From an uncultured Clostridia bacterium (lineage in GTDB: Bacteria > Bacillota > Clostridia > TANB77 > CAG-508), in NCBI GenBank assembly GCA_934157205.1, contig CAKPHJ010000009.1, positions 1 to 47,557 of the forward strand: a stretch of 47,557 nt of DNA. Reading direction: 5' to 3'. This document shows, one piece after another, positions 26,281-37,140 of this stretch. The translations under genes and the position numbers were made by a program. Below the pieces are notes generated by a model. The model was not told the DNA's origin and searched no databases. It saw nothing but the letters and a program-made list of their open reading frames with translations. Positions within the stretch are counted from its first letter, which is position 1. The number at the start of each line of letters is the position of its first letter.

Positions 26281-27501
26281 TCTTCTTATAATCCAATCTC
26301 TTTCACATTGTATTGGTAATTTTATTTTAACTTTTTGTCCTTTAACTCCTGGGCTTATTTCATTTATTGGTTCTTCATTTTCGTAGTCCCACATTTTTTC
26401 TATTTTAAATTTAAATGGTTCTAATTTATATGGAATTATTATTTCTAATTCATCACCTATTTGTAGCTTATTTTTTATTTCTACAATAGATTTTGTTTCA
26501 TTATATTCAATTATTTTTCCACCAAATTCATAGTTTTCATTATATTGTCTTCCGCCATATTCTTGTATGTCTTTGTTGTTTCTGTCATTAAAATAAAATG
26601 TTGTAAGACCTCTTGTTTTTACTTTTTCAAGCTCTTTTAGGTATTTAGTATAATCATAATTGTCTTTGTCTTTTTTATAGTCATCTATTGCATTTCTGTA
26701 TGCATTTACAACACTTGCTATATAATATTCTGTTTTAAGTCTTCCTTCTATTTTTAAGCTATCTACACCCATTTCTATAATTTCTGGAATTTCTTTTATC
26801 AAACATAAGTCTTTAGATGAAAAAATGCTTGTTCCATATTCGCTTGTTTCTATTGGCATATATTCACCTGGATTGTTTTTTTCTTCTGCATATAAATTAT
26901 ATGACCATCTGCAACTTTGTGCACAATCACCTAAATTAGCACTTCTGCAAGCAAGAAAATCACTTAAAAAACATCTTCCAGAAAAAGCAAAACATATTGC
27001 ACCATGAACAAATATTTCTATTTCCATACTTTCAGGTTTATTTTCCATTATATATTTTAGTTGTTTTTTGTTCATTTCTCTTGCCATTATCATTCTTTTT
27101 GCACCATTGTTCTTCCAAAAATTGCATGAATGTAAACTAACAATATTAGCTTGTGTACTAACATTTATTGGCACACTAGGAGCATATTTTTTTAATGTTT
27201 CTATAACTCCTCCATCTGCTGCTATAATTCCATCTGGCTTTAATTCTTCTAATTTTTTTGCCATTTCTATTATTTCTTCATATTTTTCGTCCCATGCAAA
27301 AATATTTAATGTAACATAAACTTTTTTCCCTAATTTATGAGCATATTTTATAGTGTTTTCTAAATCTTCATTTTGCATATCTGCTCTGGTTCTTAATGAT
27401 AAAGATGATGTTCCACAATATACTGCATCTGCACCATATAAAAAAGCAATTTTTGCTTTTTCAAAAGACCCAGCTGGAGCTAATAATTCTATTTCTTTCA
27501 T
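26272..27501 (-). CDS. trhP: U32-family tRNA hydroxylation protein (TrhP-like)
   Basis: A 409-residue member of the former peptidase family U32. In Bacillus the TrhP proteins, with TrmR, make 5-hydroxyuridine at wobble position 34. Visible: ELLAPAGSFEKAKIAFLYGADAVYCG at the N-terminus, the Cys-rich iron-cluster region CRSANLGDCAQSCRWSY (about 190-206), and the U32 signature EIFVHGAICFAFSGRC (about 162-177). It is adjacent to trmR, which fixes the pathway. The gene is intact. Confidence 0.92.
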   Translation of the reverse strand: MKEIELLAPAGSFEKAKIAFLYGADAVYCGTSSLSLRTRADMQNEDLENTIKYAHKLGKKVYVTLNIFAWDEKYEEIIEMAKKLEELKPDGIIAADGGVIETLKKYAPSVPINVSTQANIVSLHSCNFWKNNGAKRMIMAREMNKKQLKYIMENKPESMEIEIFVHGAICFAFSGRCFLSDFLACRSANLGDCAQSCRWSYNLYAEEKNNPGEYMPIETSEYGTSIFSSKDLCLIKEIPEIIEMGVDSLKIEGRLKTEYYIASVVNAYRNAIDDYKKDKDNYDYTKYLKELEKVKTRGLTTFYFNDRNNKDIQEYGGRQYNENYEFGGKIIEYNETKSIVEIKNKLQIGDELEIIIPYKLEPFKFKIEKMWDYENEEPINEISPGVKGQKVKIKLPIQCERDWIIRRKK

Positions 27502-27504
27502 TTT

Positions 27505-28099
27505 TTATTCCTTTCCAACTTTACTTATAGCTAAGCCATCTCCAACGTCTAATATTTTTGTTTCAAGTTTTGGATTTTCACTAACTTCTTTTATATATTC
27601 ACGTAAATTTCTTACTGCTGTTCTTTGTTTATGTTTGTTATAATCACTCATAACATAACCTTTATATAATATATTATCTGCAAAAATAATTCCATGTGGT
27701 TCTATCATTCTTAATGCTTCTTTTAAGAAAAATGGATATTTACCTTTTGCAGCATCTATAAAAACCATATCATATTTATTATTTAATGTAGGTAAAATGT
27801 CTACTGCATCACCTTCTATTATGTTTATTAAGTTTTCTACCTCTGTTATTTTTATATTTACTTTTGCTTCTTCTATTCTTTCTTTGTCTCTTTCTATTGT
27901 ATCAATTTTACCATTATTTGCAAGAAATTCTGTAAAACATATTGCAGAATAACCGTACAGCTGTGCCTATTTCTAAAATATTTTTTGGTTTTTCTTTGCT
28001 TAAATATTTTTCTATTACTTCTAATGTTTCATCCATTATTATTGGTATATGATTTTCTAATGCTTTTTCTTTTATTTTTTTTAATTCTGTTTTATTCAT
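27505..28099 (-). CDS. trmR: tRNA 5-hydroxyuridine methyltransferase TrmR, one +1 shift at CGG
   Basis: A SAM-dependent O-methyltransferase of the YrrM/TrmR type that makes 5-methoxyuridine at tRNA wobble position 34. Reconstructed length is 197 residues. Motif I is broken at codon 49: GAAATAGGCACAGCTGTA, then CGG 27955-27953. Skipping the C yields EIGTAVGYSAI, the family's EIGTAxGYS. After that follow the acidic loop (IDTIERD), VFIDAAKGKYPFF and ADNILYKG motifs. The original frame ends 13 codons after CGG. It lies three bases before trhP in the same direction. Confidence 0.92.
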
Positions 28100-28116
28100 G
28101 ACTTACCCTCTTTTAA

Positions 28117-28691
28117 TTATCTGCTGTCTCCGTCCTTTATCATTGACTTTTTGGTATTTTTTTCTTGTTCTATAACTTTAAATACAAATTTTCTAATTTC
28201 AGCTTTAATTTCGTCTATATTGTTGCAATCTAGTAAATATCCCAATTGATTTTCCAATTCTCTGCGATTCTTAATTATTGTTGATATTTTGCTACCTTCA
28301 GGAAGATAATTTGTTTTTTTCCCTGCTTGTATTTTATATTCCTCCACAATAAGTCTTTTTAGCATGCCAATTTGTCCGTGCTTTAATTTTATTTTTAAAT
28401 CTTTTTTCTGGAAATATATTACCTATAAGTATATCAATTTGTCCGTGATTCCATTCTTTCCTGCAGATATTTTTCTGACAATATATCACATAATTTACTA
28501 TTTATTACTTGCTCTACAATATCATCTATTTTTAATCTTCTTTCTTTGTAAAACTGATCCAACACATATCTTGCAATTTCTAATTCAATTTCTTTTCTTA
28601 AGCCATCTTCTTCTTTCTTCTTGCCTTTTTCTGCTGTTGCTGCTGCTTGTAATAAACTAAGACCATGTTGTCGTGGTTGTCCATTAGACAT
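28117..28691 (-). CDS. Unknown coiled-coil-rich protein, two +1 shifts at CGG
   Basis: I do not recognise this protein. Read with two +1 steps it is 190 residues. The first frame (codons 1-82, helical, rich in K and E) ends at CGG 28445-28443 (TCA CGG ACA). The shifted frame MESGQIDILIGNIFPEKRFKNKIKA runs to CGG 28378-28376 (GCA CGG ACA), and then GQIGMLKRLIVEEYKIQ leads into the third frame. Both sites share CACGGACAAATTG. The pieces are contiguous and in the order that makes one gene between typA (20 bases) and trmR (17 bases). A strong ribosome site precedes only the first piece. The content is mostly helical; no motif. Confidence 0.75.
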
Positions 28692-28711
28692 AATTATACA
28701 TTCCTACCTTT

Positions 28712-30526
28712 CTATTTATTTCTATTTGCTCTTTCTCTTTCTTTACTATCCAATATTTTTTTTCTTAAACGTATAGATTTTGGTGTTACTTCTACCAATT
28801 CATCATCTTGAATAAATTCAATAGCTTTTTCTAAAGACATTTGAATTGGTGGAACCAAACGTAATGCTTCATCTGAACCAGATGCTCTTGTATTTGTTAA
28901 ATGTTTTTCTTTACATACATTTATTGCTAAATCTTCACCTCTAGAGTTTAGTCCAACTATCATTCCTTCATATACTTCTACTCCTGGTCCTATAAATAAA
29001 TCTCCTTTGTCTTGTGCATTATAAAGTCCATATGTAACAGATTTTCCATTTTCAAATGCAACTATAGTTCCTCTAACACGTGCTTGTATATCTCCTTTGA
29101 AAGGTTCATATGAATCAAATATATGGTTCATAGTTCCTTCACCTTTTGTATCTGTTAAAAATTCTGTTCTATAACCAATTAGACCTCTTGCAGGTATTTT
29201 GAATTCTATTTTTGTATGTCCTGCTTCAGCTGGTTCCATATTAACCATTTCTGCTTTTCTTCTTCCAAGTTTTTCAATAACATTTCCAACACAATCATCT
29301 GGTACATTTACAACTAATAGTTCAATTGGTTCACATTTTACTCCGTCTATTTCTTTAAAAATAACTTTTGGTCTTGATACTAGTAATTCAAACCCTTCTC
29401 TTCTCATTGTTTCTATTAAAACAGATAAATGTAATTCTCCTCTTCCTGAAACTTCAAATGAATCTGGTGAATCTGTTTCTTTTACTCTTAAAGATACGTT
29501 TCTTTCTAGTTCTTTAAATAATCTATCTCTTATATGTCTTGATGTAATAAATTGACCTTCTTTTCCAGCAAATGGTCCATTGTTTACGCTAAATGTCATA
29601 GATACTGTAGGTTCGTCTATGTCTACAAATGGTATTTTTTCTGGATGTTCAAAATCGCAAATTGTATCTCCTATGTTTATGTTTGGAAGACCTGCAAGTT
29701 CTATTATATCTCCAGCTTTTCCTTCTTCTACTTCTACTTTATTTAGTCCAACATGTGTATATACTTTTGCAATTCTTCCTTGTGTTATTTTATCTTCTTT
29801 TCCACAAATTGCAACTGGCATTCCTAGTTTTATAATTCCTCTTTCAACTCTACCTACTGCAATTCTTCCTACGTAATCGTCATAATCTATGTTAGATACT
29901 AACATTTGTGCTGGACCTTCTTCATCACATTCTGGTGCTTTTATTGTGTTTATAATTGTTTCAAATAAACAACTTAAATCTGTTGTTTCGTCATTTAAGT
30001 CCATTTTTGCTATACCATTTTTTGCTGAAGCATATACAACTGGGAATTCTAATTGCTCGTCTGTTGCATCAAGTTCTATAAATAGTTCTATTACTTGATC
30101 TACAACTTTTTCTGGTTGTGCTCCTGGTCTATCTATTTTGTTTATTACAACTATTGGTTTTAGCCCTAATGCTAAAGATTTCTTTAATACTTCTCTTGTT
30201 TGTGGCATTGCTCCTTCAAATGCATCAACTAATAATAGTACACCATCTACTGTTTTTAAAACTCTTTCTACTTCTCCTCCAAAATCAGCATGACCTGGTG
30301 TGTCTACTATATTTATTTTTATGTCTCCATGCATTACTGATGTATTTTTTGATAAAATTGTTATTCCTCTTTCTTTTTCTTGGTCATTTGAGTCCATTAT
30401 TCTTTCTGCTACTTGTTCATTTTCTCTAAAAACATGGCTTTGTTTTAACATGGCATCTACTAGTGTTGTTTTTCCGTGATCAACGTGTGCAATTATTGCT
30501 ATATTTCTTATTTTTTGGTTGTTCAT
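28712..30526 (-). CDS. typA: Ribosome-associated GTPase TypA/BipA
   Basis: A translational GTPase that helps 50S assembly, especially under stress. 604 residues. G1 AHVDHGKTTLVD, G2 RGITI, G3 DTPGHADF and G4 NKIDRPGA are all present; the C-terminal signature RTEFLTDTKGEGTMNH is diagnostic. Out-of-frame CGG occurs at CAC GGA in G1 and GAC GGA with no break, a useful control for the CGG sites. Confidence 0.97.
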   Translation of the reverse strand: MNNQKIRNIAIIAHVDHGKTTLVDAMLKQSHVFRENEQVAERIMDSNDQEKERGITILSKNTSVMHGDIKINIVDTPGHADFGGEVERVLKTVDGVLLLVDAFEGAMPQTREVLKKSLALGLKPIVVINKIDRPGAQPEKVVDQVIELFIELDATDEQLEFPVVYASAKNGIAKMDLNDETTDLSCLFETIINTIKAPECDEEGPAQMLVSNIDYDDYVGRIAVGRVERGIIKLGMPVAICGKEDKITQGRIAKVYTHVGLNKVEVEEGKAGDIIELAGLPNINIGDTICDFEHPEKIPFVDIDEPTVSMTFSVNNGPFAGKEGQFITSRHIRDRLFKELERNVSLRVKETDSPDSFEVSGRGELHLSVLIETMRREGFELLVSRPKVIFKEIDGVKCEPIELLVVNVPDDCVGNVIEKLGRRKAEMVNMEPAEAGHTKIEFKIPARGLIGYRTEFLTDTKGEGTMNHIFDSYEPFKGDIQARVRGTIVAFENGKSVTYGLYNAQDKGDLFIGPGVEVYEGMIVGLNSRGEDLAINVCKEKHLTNTRASGSDEALRLVPPIQMSLEKAIEFIQDDELVEVTPKSIRLRKKILDSKERERANRNK

Positions 30527-30697
30527 TTTTATTTTCCCTCTTCCATTTTTTATTATCTCATGATTTAGGGACTTCCTTATCTTCTTATTAGAAAATTAAG
30601 GCATGTCCCTTAACTTGATATATTATACATTAATTATGTATATTTGTCAATAATAAAATCTTACTCTGGTGGTAATTTGGTATATATTCTTCTATAT

Positions 30698-33600
30698 TTA
30701 TTTATTACAATATCTATATATAAATGTAACAGCTTCTTTTCTTAGACATGTATCATTAGGTCTAAATGTATTATTTGAACTATTACTTATTATTCCATTT
30801 TCAAGAGCCCAATTTATGGCTTTTGTATATGTTTTATTGTTTCCTACATCTGTAAAGCTATTATTTTTTGAAGATTTTGGGTTACCTGCAAGATTCCATA
30901 AAAATGTTATAAATTCTGCTCTTGTACAATTATTATTTATTCCAAAATTTGATGAGCTTTTTCCTTCATAAATTTTATTACTAACACTCCACATTATAGC
31001 ATCATAATATAAATCTGATTCTGAAACATCAGAATATGTCAAATTTTTATATGAGTATGGTATTCCTTGTGATCTCCATATTAGTTCTATAGCTTCCACA
31101 ATTGAAATATTGTTATTAGGTCCAAATTTCGTATTAGATATTGGTTCTATGTATGCATTTTGATAGCACCATTTTAATGGTTCAATATACCAGTCATTTT
31201 CTTCTATATCAGACATATTTTCAAATGCTGCATATACTGGTGTATAACTTTGATTTAAGTTATCTTTTATAATTTTATATCTTTTTACATACGCCAATGA
31301 AACATAGTGTGTACCATCATTTCTTGTTAAATCAATATTTTTTTCATTCATATCGTTTAATATGCTTGAATAAATATCTATATATGTCATTCCTTTTAAT
31401 TGACTTTGTATTTTATTATTAAAATCTATTGCATCTGTATTATTAACCTTTCTCGTACTACTATCTATTTTACTTTGATCAAATGGTCCTATTGATGTAA
31501 AATAGACATTTGCCCCTTTTTGTGTCCATTCAATAATTTTTGCATTAAAATATCTTTCATATTTGTTTATAACACCGTCTACATCAACATTTCCATTATT
31601 TAGACATTTATTAAACAAATCATTTATTCCCATTCCAATTATAATATTTGTATTATTTCCTATTTGAGATTCAACCTTTGGTAATCCTTCTTCTTTTAGC
31701 CAATTAATTCCTTCACCTCTTTTTGCTGAATAAATATCTCCATTATCTCCTATTATGTTATGCATTTCAACGAATATTGAATCACCTATAAAAATATTCT
31801 TTCTATTTTCAGAACTAACATTTTTCCATTGTGCATATAATGTAATTTTATCATTGTTGCTTTTTAAATTAGTCACAGCTTGTGCATTTGAAAATTTAGT
31901 ACCTGTTCCATCTTTTTTTGTATTCCAACTGTCAAACACTTTACCAACTTTTGAAAATTGATTTATTTCTAGTGTTTGAGCAACATCATATTTAAAATAC
32001 TGTTCTGTCATTTTACCATTTCCACCATTAGAATCAAATACAATTGTATAAGTGTTTGGACTCCAGATTGCTGTATAAACTTTATTTCCTACATCATTTT
32101 TTGATATTGTTACATTTTCTTCTACAACGCTTTTATTATTTTCATTTTTATTTTCTATCCACCCTTTAAATGTGTATCCTTCTTTAGTAGGATTTTTTAA
32201 TGTTATTTTATTTTCACCTGATTTATATGTACTTGGATTCTCGCCATTAATAGTTCCGCCTTGTAAATTGTAAGAAATTTTGAATGTATTTTTCGAATTC
32301 ATATATCTATATAAAAAAGTTATTACTTCAGCTCTTGTACAATTTTTATTAGGTGAAAAACTACTATTACTTGTTCCATAAGTAATGCCTTGGCTAACAG
32401 CCCAGTTGACAGCTTTTTCATAATATGAACCTTTTTCTACATCTTCAAAGTTATTTCTTGTTTTAGCCTCTGGCTTACCTGCATATCTCCATAAAAATGT
32501 TACAAACTCAGCTCTTGAAACATTTCTATTTGGATTAAAGTATTTGTCAATTGCGACTATTCCATTTTCCACTCCCCATTTCACAGCATCTGTATAGTAT
32601 GCATCATCTGGTACATCATCAAAACCAGTATTTGCTGTTGAATTATATGAAACATCTCCTGGCATGCCAGCAATTCTATATATTAATGTTACTGCATCTC
32701 TTCTTAGGCAATTACTATATGGTGAAAAAGTTGTATTAGAATCCCCGTTTGTTATTCCTTGGGAATATGCCCAATAAACAGGTGTATAATAATAGTCTGA
32801 ACTATTTTGTACATCTTTAAAATTATTTTCTCTCATCATTTTATCAGTTATAAAATTACATCTTACAGATTTGCCTTCAAAATATATAGCATTTAAATTT
32901 GGTTTTTTATATATACTGTTACAATTGACATATGTTACATCATATGCTTTATTTCCTCCAAAATCGTATAAGTTCCCAGAAGCATTACAATCAATCACGA
33001 CAAATCCATCTGAACTTGAAGCACTATAATTTTGTCCATTAGAAAATATTCCTTGATGTTCAAAGAAAAATCCATATTTTTTATTATCTATTGCTTCGCA
33101 ATTAGAAATATATATATATTCATCATTACTGTATCCTGTTCCAATTCCAAACCCAGATGCTCCATAATCGTTTATTTTTCCATTTTTTCCACAACTAATT
33201 GCTTTACAATTTTTTATTGTACAATTTATTGGGCAATCCATTCCGAATCCTGTTCCATCTGTATTTTTTACCGTTATATTTTCCCAATTACAATTTTTTA
33301 ATAAATTAATCATAAAGCCTTTACCAGATGAATTATATTTTTTTCCTCGTGCATCATATCCATCTATTATAAAATCTTTAAAATTAGCATTTGTTAAATA
33401 TGATCCTATTTCAAAATTTGAATCTGCATAGTCATTGTAGTAAAACATGTCAAGTCCAATATCTACATTTCCGTATGGTTTTAAAATTGTACCAGAATTT
33501 TCATTATTTCCGTGCACCCTTTATTGTTACATTATTCTTACATTTTATAATTCTATTGTCACCATAAAAATTTTTTTCATTTGCAGGTGAAAAATAATAT

Positions 33601-33875
33601 GTACCCTTCGGAATATTTACTATCCCACCACCTGCATTTGAAGCCTCATCTATAATTTGTTGTAAATATGCAGTATTTTTTTTCATATCACTTTCCTTTT
33701 TACTATTTTCTATTAAATCATCTGCATATATATTTAAACCATTACCAAAAACCTTTTCATAACTATTTTTGACTACTAATTCTTTTGCATTAAATGCTTC
33801 TACTTCTTCGCATTTCACAAAACAACCTGTCATAATAATTAAAACTAAACTAAAAATTATTAATATTTTTCTCAT
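30698..33875 (-). CDS. Large surface protein: pectate-lyase helix, SLH, InlB-like and SGNH domains; one +1 shift at CGG
   Basis: A 1058-residue protein after one +1 step at CGG 33512-33510 (GGT GCA CGG AAA; reading GCA, skip C, GGA AAT). The lipoprotein-type signal ends in MTGC (residues 14-18). Next come a right-handed beta-helix (about 75-320: GGGIVNIPKGTYYF, many NC and GFG turns), three SLH modules (about 330-515), two InlB-B/Flg_new repeats (YNLQGGTING, FDSNGGNGKM), an SGNH esterase (GDS in FIGDSIFVEMH, IGMGINDLF, DGTHY with the D/H dyad), then three further SLH modules. It is likely a cell-wall-anchored glycan hydrolase. In the original frame the signal and start are separated from all domains. 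The 30527-30697 gap holds only a weak hairpin (AGGGAC / GTCCCT). Confidence 0.88.
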
Positions 33876-33901
33876 TTTTACTTCCTTTACTTTTTATTAT
33901 T

Positions 33902-34498
33902 TTATTTTGTTAATGAAATTATTTTTTCCATTATTTCTTTTGTTATTTTATCTAATATTTCTTTATCTTTCGTTCCTTTATATTGTGAAAAGTCTAATGG
34001 TTTTCCATATGTTACTGTTACTTTCCAGTTTTCTTTAGTACCTCCTTTTATTCCACAAGGTATAATTTTTGCACCGCTTCTTACCGCAAAAAATGCAGCT
34101 CCATCTTTTACTTGTTCACCTTTAGCAAGTCCGTTTCTTGTACCTTCTGGAAATAGTGCTAAACATTGTCCATTTTTTAAAGTTTTTAATGACTCTTTTA
34201 TTGCATTTACTTCTTTTGAATCTCTTTTTACCAATATTGCATCAAATATTAATCCCAGAAATGCTAAAAACTTGTTTTTTGTTAACTCTTCTTTTGCTAA
34301 AAATCTTGCATATCTGCCACATGTTGCTTCAATTACAGGTGGGTCTAAAAAACTCCTATGATTTCCACATATTATTATAGGTCCTTCTTTTGGAATGTTT
34401 TCTTTTCCTACTACTTTCATTCTGTATACAATTTTACAATATGCATATATAGCAGTTTTTACTATTCCTCTACCAATTTTTTTGAAAAAATTTTTCAA
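33902..34498 (-). CDS. plsC: 1-acyl-sn-glycerol-3-phosphate acyltransferase
   Basis: It makes phosphatidic acid. The 198-residue protein has the acyltransferase motifs NHRSFLD (HX4D, about residue 47) and FPEGTRNG (about 116), and one N-terminal membrane helix. It abuts cmk with two bases between. Its out-of-frame CGG triplets (GCG GTA, AGC GGT, AAC GGA) do not break it. Confidence 0.94.
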   Translation of the reverse strand: MKNFFKKIGRGIVKTAIYAYCKIVYRMKVVGKENIPKEGPIIICGNHRSFLDPPVIEATCGRYARFLAKEELTKNKFLAFLGLIFDAILVKRDSKEVNAIKESLKTLKNGQCLALFPEGTRNGLAKGEQVKDGAAFFAVRSGAKIIPCGIKGGTKENWKVTVTYGKPLDFSQYKGTKDKEILDKITKEIMEKIISLTK

Positions 34499-34500
34499 TT

Positions 34501-35176
34501 TTAGCCAATCCCCCTTTCTATCATTTTATTTTTAACTATTTTAATAATTATGTCTTTCACTTCATCTATAGTTAAATTTGTATTATCTATATAAATAGCA
34601 TCATCTGCTTTTTTTAATGGTGCTATTTTTCGCGTAGAATCTCTTTTATCTCTGTCTATTATGTTTTTTAATACTTCTTCATAAGTTGACTTTATATTTT
34701 TTTCTTCATTTTGTTTTAGTCTTCTTTTTGCTCTTTCTTCTGCTGATGCATCTAAATAAATTTTCACATCTGCATTTGGAAACACAACTGTACCTATATC
34801 TCTGCCTTCCATTATCACATTTTTTCCTTTTGCTATATTTCTTTGAATATCTAATAATTTATTTCTAACAATTTCAATAGTAGAAACAGAAGAAACAAAA
34901 TTATTTACATCATTTTGTCTTATTCTTCCGTGTTACCTCTTGGCCATTTAAATAAATACTTCCATCTTCTTTTATATCAATATCTATTTTTTCTAATAAA
35001 TTTTTTATTTTATCTTCTTCATCTATTTTTATTCCATTTTGTAACAAATTTAAAGCAGTAGCTCTAAAGGTTGCTCCTGTGTCTATATAAACAAGGCCTA
35101 ATTCTTTTCCAATTAATTTAGTTATAGTTCCTTTTCCGCTTCCAGCAGGTCCATCTATTGCAACAACAAAATTCAT
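34501..35176 (-). CDS. cmk: Cytidylate kinase, one +1 shift at CGG
   Basis: It phosphorylates CMP/dCMP. The first frame has the P-loop IDGPAGSGKGTITK and IDTGATFRA and stops after NGQEVTRKNKTK. Codon 83 is CGG 34930-34928; skipping the C gives VTGRIRQNDVNNFVSSVS, matching the family's (D)VTxxIRxxxV. The second part has MEGRDIGTVVFPNADVKIYLDAS and DxxRKIAPLKKADDA. The product is 224 residues, normal. A conserved arginine (STRKIAPL) uses CGA, which is read normally. Cmk is essential in many Firmicutes. Confidence 0.95.
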
Positions 35177-35197
35177 TTTTATCTTTCCTTTCTAAAT

Positions 35198-36073
35198 TTA
35201 TTCTTCATTTTTCTCTGGTACATAAATATTTTTTGCAATTACATCGATTTTTTCAACATTCATTGCTGTTAGTTTTTCTATTTCTTTAATTGCCTTTTCT
35301 TTAAATTCAATTAACCCTTCTGTTACATTGTAACCATAAACAATAGAAACTTCTACATAAATTTTTGCTCCATCTCCATAATTATCTACTCTGGTTCTTA
35401 ATATTTTATATATTGCTGGTATTTTAATTGCTATATATTCTAAAATTTGTCTAAAAACCAAATCAGAAATTGTGAAATTTCCCATATAACTAAATGTTGG
35501 TCTTATAATTGATTTTTCAGATATATATGGTTTTTCGCCTTTTCCCTTTGATTTAAATATTTGTAGAGGATCTAATAAATATCCAGAAAAATCTTTTTTT
35601 ATTTCAAATGTAGGCACAGGTATAACATGCTTTCCTTCTGTAACTCTTATTCTTCTTGCTGTTTCTATTTCCTGTTTTGTAGCAATATCTGTAATATATA
35701 CAGTTTCAGATATTTCTGGTAAACCTAAATTAGCTGCTATTTTTTTTACCATTCCATCTGATGTACCTAATATTAAAATACTTTGAGGTTTATATTTTTT
35801 AAATGCTTTTATTATTTTTTCTTTTTCTAAATCTTCATAAAAAAGTGCATGTTTTACAGTTGCAACCTTTGTTTGTGCTTTTTTTGCAGATTCTCCAGCT
35901 ATTACTTCGTTGTCTTTTATTAATAAACCATCATCTATAATATAATGTGTATTTTTTTCACCTGCAACCATTTGTGCTCTATAGCTTTTTCCTGTTCCTG
36001 AAGGTCCAACAAAAGCATATACTTTTATTTTGTTCATAAATGGCAATTTTACTTTAATATCTTTTAATGACAT
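35198..36073 (-). CDS. P-loop ATPase with C-terminal Asp23/Gls24-like domain
   Basis: 291 residues. The N-terminal half has Walker A GPSGTGKSYRAQMVAG (about 25-40), then ILILGTSDGMVKKIA; the C-terminal half (about 190-285) with VEVSIVYGYNVTEGL and the alternating pattern resembles the Asp23/Gls24 family of envelope-stress proteins. I infer an ATP-dependent role near the membrane; no specific function known. ATG 36073 is chosen; a GTG three codons upstream is also in frame. It sits between rlmN and cmk. Confidence 0.7.
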   Translation of the reverse strand: MSLKDIKVKLPFMNKIKVYAFVGPSGTGKSYRAQMVAGEKNTHYIIDDGLLIKDNEVIAGESAKKAQTKVATVKHALFYEDLEKEKIIKAFKKYKPQSILILGTSDGMVKKIAANLGLPEISETVYITDIATKQEIETARRIRVTEGKHVIPVPTFEIKKDFSGYLLDPLQIFKSKGKGEKPYISEKSIIRPTFSYMGNFTISDLVFRQILEYIAIKIPAIYKILRTRVDNYGDGAKIYVEVSIVYGYNVTEGLIEFKEKAIKEIEKLTAMNVEKIDVIAKNIYVPEKNEE

Positions 36074-36074
36074 T

Positions 36075-37110
36075 TTATTCACTTTCCTTTTTTGTATATT
36101 TTCTTCTTAATTGTCCGACATGCTGCATCTATGTCTGAGCCAAGTTCTCTTCTTATTGTTGCAGTGACACCGTGGTCATTTAAAAAATTTCTAAATCTCA
36201 TTATGTTTTCATTTGAACTTTTGTCAAATTTGCCATTTTCTATTTTGTTTATTGGTATTAAATTTACATGACAAAGCATTCCTTTTAATAATTTTACAAG
36301 CTCTTTTGCACTTTCTAAATTATCATTGTTGTCTTTGGCTAGTGCATATTCAAATGAAATTCTTCTATTTGTTTTTTTTATGTAGTCTTTACATGCTTGT
36401 AATAACTCTTCAATTGGATAAGAATTGTTTACTGGCATCATACTGCTTCGTTTTTCGTTATCTACTGCATGCAAAGATATTGACAATGTACATTGTATAT
36501 TTTCTTCTGCCAATTTATATATTTTAGGAACTAACCCACTTGTAGAAATACTAATATGTCTTGCTCCAATATTTATTCCTTTAGGATTGTTTATAATTCT
36601 TACTGCATTTACTACATTTTCGTAATTATCTAATGGTTCTCCTATTCCCATAAAAACAACATTTGATATTCTTTCATTTGTGTCTTGCTCTACTGCAAGA
36701 ATTTGTTCTACTATTTCGCCACTTGTTAGGCTTCTTATAAAGGCAATTCCTGTTGAAGCACAAAATTTACAACCCATTTTACAACCTATTTGCGAAGAAA
36801 CACATATACTATTTCCGTGATGATACCTCATTAAAACTGTTTCTATGGCATTTCCGTCTAAGACATCAAATAGGTATTTTATAGTACCATCTTTTGATTC
36901 TTGCTTTTTTATAATTTTAAAATTACATATTGTATAATTTTCTTTTAGCTTTTCTCTTAGTTCTAATGATAAATTTGTCATTTCATCAAATGATTTTACT
37001 TTTTCTTGATATATCCATTTGAATATTTGCTCTGCTCTAAATGGCTTTTCTCCAAGTTCTTTTAATTCGTTTTTTAGCTCTTCTAAATTATAGTTTTTTA
37101 TATTTTTCAT
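36075..37110 (-). CDS. rlmN: 23S rRNA/tRNA A-C2 methyltransferase RlmN, one +1 shift at CGG
   Basis: A radical-SAM enzyme methylating A2503 of 23S rRNA and A37 of some tRNAs. The radical motif is CKMGCKFCAST, and MGIGEPLDNYENV and ISLHAV are standard. At codon 332 is CGG 36117-36115: the family end is DIDAACGQLR, where the Cys is catalytic. The original frame reads ACRTIKKK and stays open, so the break is easy to miss. Skipping the C gives DAACGQLRRKYTKKESE and TAA at 36077-36075, 344 residues. The next gene starts at 36073, one base on. Confidence 0.95.
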
Positions 37111-37140
37111 TTAATATTTCATTCCTTCCAAGTTTTAGAA

